A stretch of DNA of 64,000 nt from Aspidapion aeneum (taxonomy: Eukaryota; Arthropoda; Insecta; Coleoptera; Brentidae), in assembly GCA_963576565.1 (NCBI GenBank), contig OY755046.1, positions 59,003,471 to 59,067,470 of the forward strand. Reading direction: 5' to 3'. The notes under the pieces are model-generated. The model was not told where the DNA came from and did no database searches. It saw nothing but the letters and a program-made list of their open reading frames with translations. Positions 38,877 through 51,349 of the stretch are shown here, piece by piece. Every line of letters starts with the position of its first letter. The stretch's first letter is position 1. The translations under genes were made by a program, and so were the position numbers.

Positions 38877-40085
38877 ATTTTTACATGAAATGTTTTTGTT
38901 ATGATTTCACATCTTTTTTAAAGGAATTGGATAATACTTAATTTTTAAAGTAGTAAAATATGCGGAATATTGTTCAAAACTTTTGCAAAATTTTTGGGGT
39001 TTTTTAATTTTTTTCCATGGTTTTATCGTAGTTCCTATCAGCCTTCCAAAGCTCAGCTCTCTAGCGTTTCTGAAAGTGCACAATGTTACTTTTACATAAC
39101 TTTACATGTATAGGGGAGGGAATTAATTTAAAATTGTCTTGTTTTTTAATTTTGTCCTATAGTTTTATCACAGTTCCTATCAGTCTTCCAATGCTCAGCT
39201 CTCTAGCGTTTCTGGAAGTGGGTAATGTTACTTTTACATAACTTTACATTTATAGGGGAGGAGAGTAAATGAAAATATTGGACTTTTTAAATTTTTTCCC
39301 ATGGAAGTAAATTAAAATGTTCATTCATTCATATTGTCTTTCAGCCTTCAAAAGTTCAGCTCTCTAGCGTTTCTGGAAGTGGGCAGTGTTACTTTAACAT
39401 AACTTTACATTTATAGGGGAAGGAAGTAAATTAGAATTTTGGGGTGTTTTAATTTTTTTTCGATGATTTTTTTCTATAACTTTATCATAGTTGCTATCGG
39501 TTTTTTAAAGCTCAGCTCTCTAGCATGTCTGGAAGTAGGCAATGTTACTTTTACTTAACTTACCATTTATAGGGGAGGGAAGTAAATTAGAATTTTGAAG
39601 TGTTTTAAGTTTTTCCTATAGTTTTATCATAGTTCCTATCAGTCTGCCTAAGCTCAACTCTCTAGCATTTCTGGAAGTGGACAATGCTACTTTTACATAA
39701 CTTTAAATGTATAGGGGAGGGGAGTAAATAAAAATTTTGGGGTTTTTTATTTTTTCCAGGGGTTTGGTCATAATTTCAGTCTGCCAAATTTCAGCTTTGT
39801 AGCATGTCTGGAAGTACAGTAGAATATTGATGATCTATACATGAGTGAGTGAGTGAGTGAGTGTCAATTTCGACGATTTTTGAAATTTCGTAACTACTTT
39901 ACTACTTTATGGAATTCGATGAAACTTGGAGGGGTTGTTAACTCCATGGAGATCTACGACTGTGCAAAGTTTGAGATTCGTAGCTCATTCCGAAGTAGAG
40001 TTTTAGGTAGGTCAAATATCGGCTGAAATGTTTCAAGAAAAGATGGTTACGGCGCGCGAACTTGGCGAGGCACTGCCGTGCCCTC
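38877..40085 (+). repeat. VNTR-containing repeat, copy 2 (about 6 units)
   Basis: Same start, unit and tail as 35040-35815. Units lie near 39069, 39210, 39370, 39530, 39671 and 39809, 138-160 bp apart, followed by a GAGTGAGTGAGTGAGTG tract and a tail with GGCGAGGCACTGCC. The copy-number difference (about 6 against 2.5) suggests unequal exchange or slippage within one mobile or duplicated block. Confidence 0.82.
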
Positions 40086-40521
40086 AGATCTCCGCTATCA
40101 ATATTTACTAGTAAAATTTTTAGGCGAAGAACATTTATTATAATTTCTCACACCCGATATAAAATCCTAAGAAAAAGACAAAGTAAATAATTACCTATAA
40201 GAAGAGATTGGTTGTTAAATAACAATCATTCTTAAATAATAATTGTTTTTGACATTAGCGGTCACCGCAAAGTGAATGACCCCAAAACTTATAATGTGTT
40301 CGACCCACAAGAACTTTCGTTTTCTTATTTATTTTTGAATTTTACTGTTATAAAATATTTAGCATAGATTTCTGTCCTCGGACAACCGCAGGGTCAAAGT
40401 CAAAAATTAAAGTTGAGGAAATAGTCCACCTTATGGTGGAGTTCTAGGTTCAGTTAAATGAAACTCCAGGATCTTTCCTCACTAATTTTTATTTTAATCG
40501 ATAGTTGCATGGATTTTGGGG
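40086..40521. other. Intergenic, no feature seen
   Basis: AT-rich sequence with a small hairpin around CCTTATGGTGGA near 40430. No coding supported. Confidence 0.4.
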
Positions 40522-40704
40522 AGAGACAATGGACAAACAAGATCTCCATGCAATGAGTATGTATACTTGGGTGTCACATTTGATAAGACAGGAACAGACT
40601 GTAAATAACGGGAAAAAAGAATAGTAAAAGCAAAAAAGGTTATTGGATGTCTTAACAGTATTTTATGGAGCAGAGAGATAAAAAAGAATGTAAAAGTTAA
40701 CATA
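40522..40704 (+). mobile_element. RTE-like LINE (family A) internal fragment
   Basis: Reads the RT C-terminal region ([34 protein letters not shown]). It ends abruptly at the TA where the 40705 element begins, so that element inserted into or beside this fragment. Confidence 0.8.
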
Positions 40705-41681
40705 CCGGGTGGGCCAAAAAAACCGGACAATTTTTTGAAGTGTAAACTTCTTTAGGCGCGTTTAGCAGTTTTTGTGTGTAGTGAATTGAACTGAGCCGTC
40801 AGGCTCGGCTATGTAACGCTAATTCGGGTGAGTTAGAGTCGACTAACTGTGAGAAACATTCAGCGAGCGATATGATGATGCAGATGAAGTACACAGAAGA
40901 GTTCGGTTCGGTCCGCTTTGCAGAATATGTTATGGGCCAGTATTATTAATTTCGCTTTGTTGAAGTTTACACTTCTTCCGTGTGGTCTTAAGCACACACA
41001 ATATTTTTTTTTCATTATAACTTTTGAACTATACAATCGATTTTAATGGGACAAACTGCACTTGGCAGAGAATTAATCATAGTTTTAATTAAATATATTT
41101 TTTTAATTTGAAATGAATCTTAAGAAAAAACGTCCTCACTCCACAAATTTCTGATAGGTTGAGAAATAAAAAGCGTAGTTTGGAATAAATTATGCTTTAT
41201 TTCTTTCTAAAAACCATCAACCCGACGCGTTTCGGCTTTACTAGCCATTTTCAAGGGTTATAGAAGTTCACAAAAACCAAATTTTGGAAAACAAACAAAC
41301 ACCATTATAATGCCACCATTATGAGTTTAAACTCATTAAATGCAGATATGATTGGGAAGGCAATCATATAAGATATTTTTTTGGAACCACCGAACCGATT
41401 TTGCTGATTCCTTCCGTGTTGTGCGTAAGAAGAATGCAGCTTTTTTATTGTTTTAAAAAAATAATTAAAACATGTTCGCAAAACAAGAATAAACGAGCAT
41501 CTTTGAAGGGTACATTTTAATTTCGTCCGCCATCTTGGATTTTGAGATACCGGACAAAAAAATATATTTATTCAAAACTCTGATTAATTCTCTGCTAAGT
41601 GCAGTTTGTCCCATTCAAATCGATTGTATAGTTCAAAAGTTATATAAAAAAAAAATTGTCCGGTTTTTTTTGCCCACCCGG
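40705..41681. mobile_element. TIR element CCGGGTGGGC, TA-flanked
   Basis: CCGGGTGGGCC followed by an A run and CCGGACAATTTTTT at the left pairs with AAAAATTGTCCGG and GCCCACCCGG at the right. TA flanks both sides, as in Tc1/mariner-type insertions. Inner arms also pair (GCACTTGGCAGAGAATTAAT near 41050 with ATTCTCTGCTAAGTGC near 41590). A second MITE (40739-41000) and a possible Penelope-like tail (around 41150-41290) are nested inside. Confidence 0.72.
40739..41000. mobile_element. AGTGTAAACTTC MITE, copy 2
   Basis: AGTGTAAACTTCTTTAGGCG at the left and GAAGTTTACACT near 40962-40973, then TGTGGTCTTAAGCACACAC. About 60 bases longer in the middle than the copy at 25671-25868. Confidence 0.7.
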
Positions 41682-41802
41682 TATGTAATAATAAACTAAA
41701 TAGATATTTGAAAAATATATGAAATTTGGAGATATCTACTAATATTTTGAACTATTTTAATAACTTTTAAAAATTTTGAATGTTCTGGATAATTTTCAAA
41801 AT

Positions 41803-42158
41803 ATTTTTTTTATACGACTGTCTTGTAAAAGGGGGTTTTGCGCACAGAGAACACGATCTGAAAATGGCATTTTGCGCACGCTGTGTGCAAAACGTTTTGC
41901 ACACGCTTATGTCATTTTTGCGCACGCCTTTGTCATTTCTGCATACGGGTCTCCCGTCATTGTGATTTTTGTTGATGTCACCCATCAATATAAGTTGGCT
42001 TAGTTCCGTAGCAACCGTCACTGCTCGTATGTTTTGTTGATTAGATACGTCAAAAAATTGTTGAATTTTTAAAGTTTTGTTGTAAAAATGTCGGAAATAA
42101 AAACAAGTTAAATTAAAATTTGATTTTTCTTTCTTTATTAGCAGTCGTATAAAAAATA
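41803..42158. repeat. Inverted-repeat element with GCGCACGC phrases
   Basis: ATTTTTTTTATACGACTG at the left pairs with CAGTCGTATAAAAAAT near 42141-42156. The interior repeats TTTTGCGCAC and GCACACGC several times. Non-coding; it abuts the TIR element at 42170. Confidence 0.6.
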
Positions 42159-42169
42159 CGGGCCCCTAA

Positions 42170-42877
42170 GCTCACACTAGGTACTATAGTTATAGTGTAC
42201 TTGTGAGCTAATATAACTAAAAACTGAAATTTGTTTTATTCAACTTATTACAACTGAAAATAAATTGCCTTTTGTTTGTTACCACACAAGCTCTGTTTTG
42301 ACTTAAAGTCAAATTTTTGAAATCTACCCCCACCCTTAAAAAAAACAAAAACTAAAATGTATTTTGTTAAACTCCGGACTCAATTACCTTTCGCTTGATA
42401 TCACACATGCCATATTTTCACTTAAACTCTAATTTTTAAAATATAACCCCACCCTTTTTTTTAAATAAATTAAAATGTATTTTGTTTAACTGCAGACTCA
42501 ATTACCTTTCGTTTGATACCACACACGCCATATTTTCACATAAACTCTAATTTTTGAAATCTACCCCCACCCTTTTATTTGGTTTGTGTTCGGTGGATTT
42601 TGTTCATTTTTAAATGGGACCACCTCGACCCCAGGCCCAGCCTAGGTACCAAATTTCGTTATAATCGGCCAAGCGGTTTTTGAGTTATGCGCGTTGGTCG
42701 TTACAGACATACAGACAGAGATACAGACAGACAGACAGACGGCGCAACAAAAAAGTTTCAAAATCATCTGAAACGCAAAGATATATAAAAAAATTTGAAA
42801 CCGGAGCAACTTTTTTTTTCTCGAAAAAATTAGGATCACCATAGCTCACACTATTATAGTATAGTATATGTGTGAGC
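42170..42877 (-). mobile_element. GCTCACAC-TIR element with internal TCTG array, copy 3 (inverted)
   Basis: GCTCACACTAGG...GTGTGAGC ends flanked by TAA on both sides (42167-42169 and 42878-42880). Same interior as 12051 and 17779 in reverse: three ~115-bp repeats, then a GACAGACAGACAGAC tract near 42723-42740. Confidence 0.8.
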
Positions 42878-42880
42878 TAA

Positions 42881-43261
42881 TATTGTAAAAAACTCGTTTG
42901 AAAACCTCTTTGCACACTCCCTCGACTTGTAGACCTCGCCTTTGGCTCGGTCTACCAAACTGTCTCGATCGTGTACAAAGAGTCGTTTTCAAACCTTGTT
43001 GTTTAAATAACTATTACATAGATCCTTTGAAGCTTATTATTGCAAAAAAGAACTGACCTCTGCTACAAAAGAATCGTAAAGCATATTCCGTTTTGAAACG
43101 TCGATAAGTTTAGGTGCAAATAAATTAAAATTACTCCGTTAGGTCATTAAATACTGCACAGAAAATAAATTAACACATGACAGATTTGACACTGCATTTC
43201 TGCCCACGGTGTGCTTGAATGAGGTTTAGGTTACATGAAAATGGTTCCAGTGTTTCACGAA
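42881..43261. other. Intergenic with small inverted repeat
   Basis: ACTCGTTTGAAAACCTCTTTG near 42892 pairs loosely with CAAAGAGTCGTTTTCAAACC near 42976. No coding seen. Confidence 0.45.
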
Positions 43262-43373
43262 CACGAATTTGGAGAAACGCTCGGACACGACTATCTTGAA
43301 ATTTTTGTAGCACGAACCCCCTTCGAGGGGTATACTTTACCCCTATATTTTGAATAGGGAAAGTGGGCCTACT

Positions 43374-45125
43374 GTTATATCACACCTACTTATCCCAAAA
43401 GACAGATAGAAGCAGAGAAGAATACAAAATCGCGCAATCAAAGGCGAGAAGAATGATCAGTGATAAGAAAAATCAATCGTGGATGCAAAAGTGCCAGAAA
43501 ATAGATTCTTACTTAGGAGGTAGGAGAAGTACCGAAAGCTGGAAAACTATAAGATCGATCAAAAAAGAAACATGCAGAGATATTATTTCACCAATACCAG
43601 ACAAAAAATGGGATGAGCAGTTTAAAAAACTTTTAACTGAAGATAGAGCAGAATTCAAGGAAGACGAAAGAGACAATATTATTAGAACGATGGGATCTCC
43701 AGTACCCCTCACAATCTCTGAGGTCAAAAACGTGTGCAGAACCTTAAAAAGCGGTAAGTCTGCCGGACCCGGAAATACCCCAGCTAAACTTATTAAATAT
43801 GGCACTGAAGAACTGTTTTGGAGATTACGGAATCTTGTCCAAAAATATTTAAATGGAGCTGTAGTACCAACTGAGTGGAAAACGTCATATATATCCACAA
43901 TACACAAAAAAGGAAGAAAACATATATGTGACAATTATAGAGGTATATCTGTAACTAGTACGCTAAGCAGAATATATGGCAAAATAATAAGAAATAAAGT
44001 GGAGAGCGAATATAAAGATATGGAGGCAGAAGAACAAGCCGGTTTCAGGGCGGGTAGATCGACTTCAGATCATCTCTTTTGTATAACCCAAGTTATTGAA
44101 AAGAAAATGGCATACGGACAAGAGCTGCATCTGCTTTACGTAGATTTGCAGAAGGCATATGATAGTATACCACTAAACGTACTTTGGAAAGCGTTGGAAA
44201 AGACAAACATAAGCGTACAACTAATTAAGGCCATCAAAGAGTTATACCGCAATAGTAAGGCAAAAGTTAAAATAAAAGCAAAACTAACTAAAGGCTTTCA
44301 AGTAAATATAGGTCTTAAACAAGGTTGCTGTATCTCGCCTACGCTCTTCAAGATATATTTGGGACAGGTCCTTAAAGTCTGGAAGAGAAAATGCCAAAAC
44401 ATGGGAATTCCGTTGGATGAAACCACCTTGTATGCTTTATGTTTTGCCGATGATCAGATAGTGGTGGCTCAGGATTATAACGACCTAGAATATATGACAC
44501 GAAAACTAATAGAAGAGTACAATAAGTGGGAACTAGAGGTTAATATCAATAAGACAGAGTATATGTGTATTGGTGGAACGAAACAGGATCTAATCTTAAA
44601 TACTGGGCAGCGAATTCAGTCCTGTGATGAGGATAAATACTTAGGTCTAAAAATTACAGCTGACGGAACACTAGACAAAGCTATAAAAGATAGAAACGTA
44701 CAAGGAAGAAAAGCAATAACTTTATTAAATGGAATAATTTGGGACCAAAGTATATCAAAACATAACAAAAAGCTTATATATAACACCATTGTAAAAACTA
44801 TTATTACATACGGCTCAGAAGTATGGCCAATCAAAGATAGAACAGAAAAAATGCTTTCCGCTACGGAGATGGACTATTGGAGAAGAGCAGCAGGGAAATA
44901 AGAGAAATTATGACAGTGGGTGAACATACTTTAGTGGATGATATAAGAACAAAACAACTGGTGTGGTACGGACATGTACAAAGAATGGATGATGGAAGAC
45001 TACCTAAACAAATATTACAATGGAAACCAACTGGCCGAAGAAAACGAGGAAGGCCGAGGAAAAGCTGGAGAGAAGGAATAGACAGTGAAATAAGAATAAC
45101 AGGCCTAGATGATGAATTATGGGCA
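43374..45125 (+). mobile_element. RTE-like LINE (family B), long RT-bearing copy
   Basis: An open frame runs from upstream of 43374 to 44901 (about 510 codons) with the linker after the endonuclease, then RT motifs: [30 protein letters not shown] (motif A), [17 protein letters not shown] (motif B) and FADDQIVVAQ (motif C). A stop or shift near 44900 leads to the C-terminal frame (44877 on) with [20 protein letters not shown] and [10 protein letters not shown]. The 3' end is replaced by an AT microsatellite at 45127. The endonuclease domain is missing (5' truncation). Confidence 0.9.
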
Positions 45126-45126
45126 A

Positions 45127-45338
<212 letters not shown>

Positions 45339-45345
45339 GGGTCCA

Positions 45346-45640
45346 CTGATACCTTGTTTTGAAAGCCTTTTGAATGTCCTTACAACCGTGTAAAAATTTC
45401 AAAAATTTATCCATTAGTTTTTGAGATAATTGCCTTCAAACTTTCAAATTTAACATGGACTGATAAAATAAAAATTTAATTAGAATTTTATTATTTTTCG
45501 GATTTAATTTTTATTTTATAATTCCATGTTACATCTGAAAACTTGACAGCAAATATCTCAAAAACTAATCTATGGATTTTCGAAATTTTTACACGGTTGT
45601 AAATATATTCAAGAGAGCTTCAAAACAAGGTATCACTAGA
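45346..45640. repeat. ~295-bp palindrome
   Basis: TGATACCTTGTTTTGAAAGC at the left pairs with GCTTCAAAACAAGGTATCA at the right; inward, ACAACCGTGTAAAAATTTC and ATTAGTTTTTGAGATA also have complements. Centre near 45490. Confidence 0.85.
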
Positions 45641-45872
45641 GCTATATAGGGGTAAACTATACACCTCGAAGGGGGTTCGTGCTACAAAAATTTCAACATA
45701 GCCAAAAAGTGTCCCCCTCGCAAACAAAACCGACGCTTCTCCAAATTCACACTCTAAATACCCAAAAAGGGCTCTGTTTCGATGTTTGATATACACCGTG
45801 TATATTTAAGACAAATTGGCGCCGCCATCTTGGATTTTCGACAGTTTTTTCTTTCAAAAACAAGACCTAGGC

Positions 45873-48706
45873 TCAAGGTCTGTAGAGAATAGGTTACCTG
45901 GTAACTTTTTGACCAATCATAGTGAGTTGTTGAAGCGGGAAATGACGTCACCCGGAGTGCCCATGTGTTCCTTTATTGATTTAAATGTAAATATGTTGTG
46001 TTATTTTTCTTAAAGTGTCTCTATAACAAATATAAAACCTGCCTTTACCAAATATCCCAAAGGCAAAATGTCTTGGGAAGCTTTTAGTCCGTTAAAATAA
46101 CTTCAAGTAGAAAGTATAAGTAAAGTAGAAAAATACCAAGTGATAGGACTATTTGGAGAGGAAGTAACAAATGATAATGGCTTAAGACTGATGCAATTGT
46201 CTGAAACCCAAAACCTAAAAATAAATAATGGTTTTTTTAAACATAAGGATATTCATCGATATACCTGGATTCAGCCAACAAGAAATCTGAAATCAATCAT
46301 TGATTATGCTATAGGTGGACAACACTCGCAATTAAAGTGGTATGATGTGCGAGCACTTCGTGGTGTTACCTGTGGATCTGACCACCATCTGGTAAAAGCA
46401 AAAATATTATTCCCTTTAAGAAAAACAAATAAGGACGAAAGTATTAGAGAAAATGAAAACCTAGAGTGCATCGAAGACCATCAAAAATACAACTTTAGAA
46501 GTCTAGAAATCGAAAGTACTCAAAGATTGTATCAGAACCGATTAGATCAAAAATTAATTAACACAAATCATTCATTTGAAGAGATATATACAAACATAAT
46601 AAAAAGCTTGAAGGAAGCAAGCAACGAAGCTGTTGGATACCAAGATAATAGAAATAACAGGAAGATGTGGTGGACGGAGAAAATACAGGAAATGGTCAAA
46701 GAGAAAAAACGCACATACTAAAGAGCAAAGAGACCTAGAAATATACAGGGAAACCAGAAGACAGCTAAGAAGTTTGATACGCACAGAAAAAAATGAAATG
46801 TTTGAGCGCAAATGCCACGATATAAATACACACGTAGGAGGTAGGCAGAGCTCTGAAGTATGGAAATTCATTTCTACAGTAAAAAACCCAACAAAAGAAA
46901 AAGTAAACATCCAGATCATCAAACCAGAACAATGGACAGAACACTACAAGGGTCTGCTGCAGGAGACGAGACCCGAATATCTGGCAGCCTCTCCGAGGAG
47001 AGACATAGAAGTACATGGAGAGGAAGTAATCATCGAAAAAGAAATGATAAAGAATAGTATAAAAAAGCTTAAATCCGGAAAAGCTAGCGGACCTGGGGGA
47101 ATATATGCTGAAATGCTCAAATATGGATCAGAGAAACTACTCGAAAATCTCACATATATTATCAATCAATGCATAAACGGACATCCAGTACCTAATGATT
47201 GGAAAATTGCATTCATATCCTCAATACATAAAAAAGGAAACAAGCTGGATTGTAACAATTACAGAGGAATTTCATCACCAGCACTCTAAGTAGATTGTAC
47301 GGTAGGATTCTTAGAGATCTATAGAGAATGATTTTCATGAACAAGAAGAAGAAGAGCAAAGTGGGTTTCGTGCAGGCAGATCTTGTAGTGATAATGTTTT
47401 TTGTCTTAAACAAGTAATTGAGAAAAGAAGCGCCAAAAATATAGAGACTCATGTTACCTTTGTGGACCTACAAAAAGAATATGATAACGTTCCAGTAGAA
47501 AAATTATGGACGGTGTTGGAACAAACTAATATCAATCATACATACATAAAAGCGATAAACGAACTATACAAAGGGTCAAAATCTAAAATTAAAATTGGAA
47601 ATCGACTTTCAAAAGAATTCCTGGTAACAAAAGGCTTAAGACAGGGATGTTGTATCTCTCCAACTCTTTTTATAATATATATCGCAGTGGCTCTAAAAAA
47701 CTGGAAACGTAAAGTGCACGGCATGGGAATACAACTTAACGGCCGATTTACTATATACACACTACAGTTTGCTGACGACCAAGTAATTGTAGCTAATGAT
47801 AAAGAAGACATGGAGTATATGATGAGAAAGTTAACGGAAGAATACCAAAAGTGGGGACTAACAGTAAACGTGGACAAGACACAGTACTTATGTATTGGAA
47901 ACGAATCCGGTGAGTTAGAAGTAGACAATGGACAAACAATATCTCCATGCAATGAGTATGTATACTTGGGTGTCACATTTGATAAGACAGGAATAGATTG
48001 TAAAGAATTGGAAAAAAGAATAGTAAAAGCAAAAAAGGTTATTGGATGTCTTAACAGTATTTTATGGAGCAGAGAGATAAGAAAGAGTGTAAAATTTAAC
48101 ATATATGAAACAGTGGTAAAAAGCACGCTGTTGTATGGAATAGAGACTTGTCGCGTAACAGAAAAATACAAAACAAAAATGGAAAGTGTCGAAATGGATG
48201 CAATAAGAAGATCAATGAGAATATCTAGATTAGATCACATAAGAAATGAGATCATAAAAGAAAGAATGGGAATCGAGGGAAGCATAACGGATGACATCAC
48301 TAAAAGGCAATTGATATGGTACGGCCATGTACAACGGATGAACGACGAAAGATTACCAAAACAGGTCCTAGAGTGGCAACCAGTAGGGCGCAGAAAAACA
48401 GGACGTCCTAAACTAGAATGGCAACAGTCAATCCAAAGATCAATGAGTCAAAAGAATCTGACAGAGGATGATTGTCAGGATCGAAGGAGGTGGATAATAG
48501 GCGTCGGACAACGTAGAAAAACGTTCTAAACCGACATAGTAGTAGTAGAAAAATATCACGAGTGTAAAAAATAAACCATCGAAGATTAAAAATACATGTA
48601 AACAAAGGGCTCTAATCAAATCGTGGAACTTCAAATGACGCGCTGTCACCTCTCACGCCGCGTCGACCATGGAGTTACCAGGCAACCTATCCTCTACAGA
48701 CCTTGA
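45873..48706. repeat. Inverted arms enclosing an RTE copy
   Basis: TCAAGGTCTGTAGAGAATAG and GTTACCTGGTAACT (45873-45906) pair with AGTTACCAGGCAAC and CTATCCTCTACAGACCTTGA (48673-48706). The RTE copy at 46125-48545 occupies most of the interval. Confidence 0.75.
46125..48545 (+). mobile_element. RTE-like LINE (family A), most complete copy
   Basis: 46140-46721 holds the C-terminal half of an APE-type endonuclease (YTWIQPTRNLKSIIDYAI and CGSDHHLVKAK). 46633-47289 continues through the linker to SGKASGPGGIYAEMLKYG. 47462-48529 holds the [46 protein letters not shown], then [20 protein letters not shown] and [11 protein letters not shown]. Two frame breaks (near 46640 and 47290-47460) make it defective. 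The 3' end is CGACATAGTAGTAGTA. Fragments of the same family are at 15180, 31722, 40522 and 53906. Confidence 0.92.
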
Positions 48707-48708
48707 CC

Positions 48709-49312
48709 TATAGTTGATGTTGTATTAAAGTGACACCGCGTCATCAAAACCTTGATGGGCGGGAAGGGAGTAGAGGGGTACATACAGTGGCACGCACTTC
48801 CTTTAATTTTTTTATTGATGTTGATTCCCAAAATGAGGCACTGCACTAATTAGTCATTAGCTTACTATTTTACTTGCTTTTTATTGATGTCTTCTTCTAA
48901 ACGATTTCATTAGAAAGGAACATATATACTATTATCGGGTTGTTACGAACATATTATTGATTTAGCAGGGCTTTGACGTTTTCTATTCGTTGTTGTTTTG
49001 ACTGTATGTCAAACAAATTATGACGGAGCTTTTCACAAAACAAATTACCGTCTTTGCAACTAAATCAATATTTGCGCACATTTTAATATAATTTTGGATC
49101 CTCTGTTATGTTTCGGATCTTTATTTATCAGGTAAGTACCTATTTGATCTCTCCTTTAAAAGGTCGTAGTGTTTTATCCTTCGAACATTAAGACCCGAGC
49201 GGCACACTGCATGTACAAAGTGAAACACTAATTTTTTAAGGCTTCTTTTTGCCGCAGAATTTGGTTTATCATAGCTATGACGCGGTGCCACTTAAATAGA
49301 ACATCAACTATA
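48709..49312. repeat. Inverted repeat, ~36-bp arms
   Basis: TATAGTTGATGTTGTATTAA and AGTGACACCGCGTCAT at the left pair with ATGACGCGGTGCCACT and TTAAATAGAACATCAACTATA (split here) at the right. It adjoins the right arm of the 45873-48706 structure. Probably a MITE. Confidence 0.7.
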
Positions 49313-50397
49313 GACTAGATAAAAATTAAGAGCTAGTCTGTAATAAGCTTAAACTTCTAACAAGAACAACAAAAATACAATCAAATAATTTTTTTCCCAC
49401 AAATATTTATATTTTTTTAAGCCAAGCTGGACTAACATACCTGTAAATTCATTTGATACAACTTTCTAATTATTGTAATATTTTTCATCTTCTGCATGAA
49501 GTAAACAGATGCATAAGAAAAGGTTCATCTTTCATCAAGTTAATGAGCGAGCGAATTCGATTTTTGGTGAATTCATGGACAGATTCCGTGCCTTCTGGCG
49601 AGTCTTGGTTTCCCAGAATCTGGAAATATGGTTTAAAACAACTAGGTACAAATTTAAAAAAATACGGTGATCCTAATATATAAAAGTAGACCAACCATTC
49701 GAAAGAGACGTAAAAATTAAGTCCTGAAAATTTCACAACAATTATACAAAGGATAGTTTACATACCGCGTCAACAAGTATAAATTTCCATAAGAGGAGGA
49801 CAAAAAACAGATAGAGTATAACATTTATTAAAAAGAGATCGCGATACACCCGAGTCCCGCAGAAACCTTTGCAGCGTTGTCAAAGGTAACCTTGATAAAT
49901 TACTACAGGCGCACGCGGTCGCACTCTTCAAGGGGCGAACAATCTGAAACATTTTTTTAAGGCGAGAATTATTACTTGACTTGTCACCATACAAGAAGTG
50001 GACTATTAAAAACGTGAACATTTTATTTTTAATGTTTTATTAAATGTGAGTTATTTAGTTCCTAAAAAACCTAGATCGGTTAATAAAATAAATTGTCTGT
50101 CTCAATACACGATAACTCAAGAACACCTCAAACGATTTTAACCCAATAAGATATACACGTTTTATGTCGGCATTAGATTTTGGTTAAAAAAAAGGGTTAG
50201 TTAAAACTATTATTTAACCAATTTTATCTTAAAGCTATCAACTTTACTATCAACTTTTCTTGTTGTATCGATTGTTGTTTAAAAATGTTTCTTTTGTATT
50301 TAAAATATTTTTGCCTGTGGAGCATGTCGCCTGATATTTTCTGAAAATGTTCGTTTTTAGTTTAAAAGGCATTACAAGGCGGAACTACTTTTGAGGC
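49313..50397. other. Intergenic or gene C tail, no recognised gene
   Basis: Open frames at 49453-49683 (+) and 49770-50021 (-) have no motif I know. Otherwise AT-rich low-complexity sequence. Confidence 0.4.
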
Positions 50398-50499
50398 TCA
50401 ATACGACCTCTGCGGCCCCCTAAGGTCTCTACCACCCTTCCACGTCCTATAACCACGCTGCGTGCACCGTGATCTACCATTACCTTTGTTAGGGTTAGA
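50398..50499 (-). CDS. Gene C, tentative terminal exon (RG-rich)
   Basis: On the minus strand the acceptor GCGTTTTTAG precedes 50499 and a phase-0 frame of 33 codons runs to TGA at 50398: NGRSRCTQRGYRTWKGGRDL, ending GPQRSY. An alternative acceptor 23 bases on gives a different, also phase-compatible basic RG-rich tail ending EPQK. The GC content is much higher than its surroundings. It joins in phase to the exon at 53478-53582. The assignment rests on phase, composition and acceptor only; that exon could instead end with its own TAA four codons on. Confidence 0.3.
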   Translation of the reverse strand, partial: SNPNKGNGRSRCTQRGYRTWKGGRDLRGPQRSY

Positions 50500-51349
50500 C
50501 TAAAAACGCATTAAAAAAACCTAAAATTAAATAATAGTTAGCTTACCAATAGATTAGTAAACTGTGGTGTAAAAAAAATGATTTTAGTGAATGTGAAACG
50601 AAAATCAATAACAAGAATAACACTTTAAAATTTTGTTTGTTGGTAAAAGTAAGTGAATTATTTACATTTAGGAACAAGCGGAATTTTAAGGTAATATTCT
50701 GGATTTTTATCACCCCGTTTGATGAATGCACTTACATAAAACTGAAAAGTTGACCTTACGCGAACCAAGTAGCGGATTATACTGATATTTTTGCTAAACT
50801 GGCAACGTTGGTCTGTTCGCCCATGCTATCCTTATGGCCCATACAAAAATCCTACCCCTAGATACAAGGCTGGCCACGCGGTATAAATTTTTAAATATTG
50901 GTTATTTTTACCAATTTTAAAGTTTTAGCACATATACAGTGTGATTCCTGTTGATACTTTTTTTAAACTGTTTATAAGAGTCAAAATAAACACCAACATT
51001 TGGTCATAAATTGAATAAAATACAGTTTTTGTATTTTTCAAAACATAGAAACACAATTTTTTTTTGGTTAAAATGACATGTTTTGATGAGCGCGTGAATT
51101 TTCCACACATGTGGAATAAGGAAAATCTCTTCCGAATACCGAGAAAAAACGACTGTTTATCTCCCCGTATCCTAACTCATCCCACCCTCCCCTATTGTAC
51201 TTTATGACTAAAACTTCATCTAAACATAGGTCGAAAAATGCTTCTTGACCAATGTAAAGGGCGGCTAAAAGTTTTTTTGCCTCTAAAATTCAACAACTTT
51301 TAAAAAAATTGGTATTTAGAATAAAAACCGTATCAAAATTTAATTTCTA
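50500..51349. other. No recognised feature
   Basis: AT-rich sequence between the tentative gene C exon and a jockey-like LINE; nothing further supported. Confidence 0.4.

Noticed and set aside
43509..43934. Minus-strand 141-residue frame, with a near-identical one at 63307-63732
   Set aside because: Both are antisense shadows of the RTE family B linker; their conservation follows from the repeat copies.
49453..49683. Plus-strand 76-residue frame
   Set aside because: No motif, no splice context, surrounded by low-complexity sequence; kept as unsupported.
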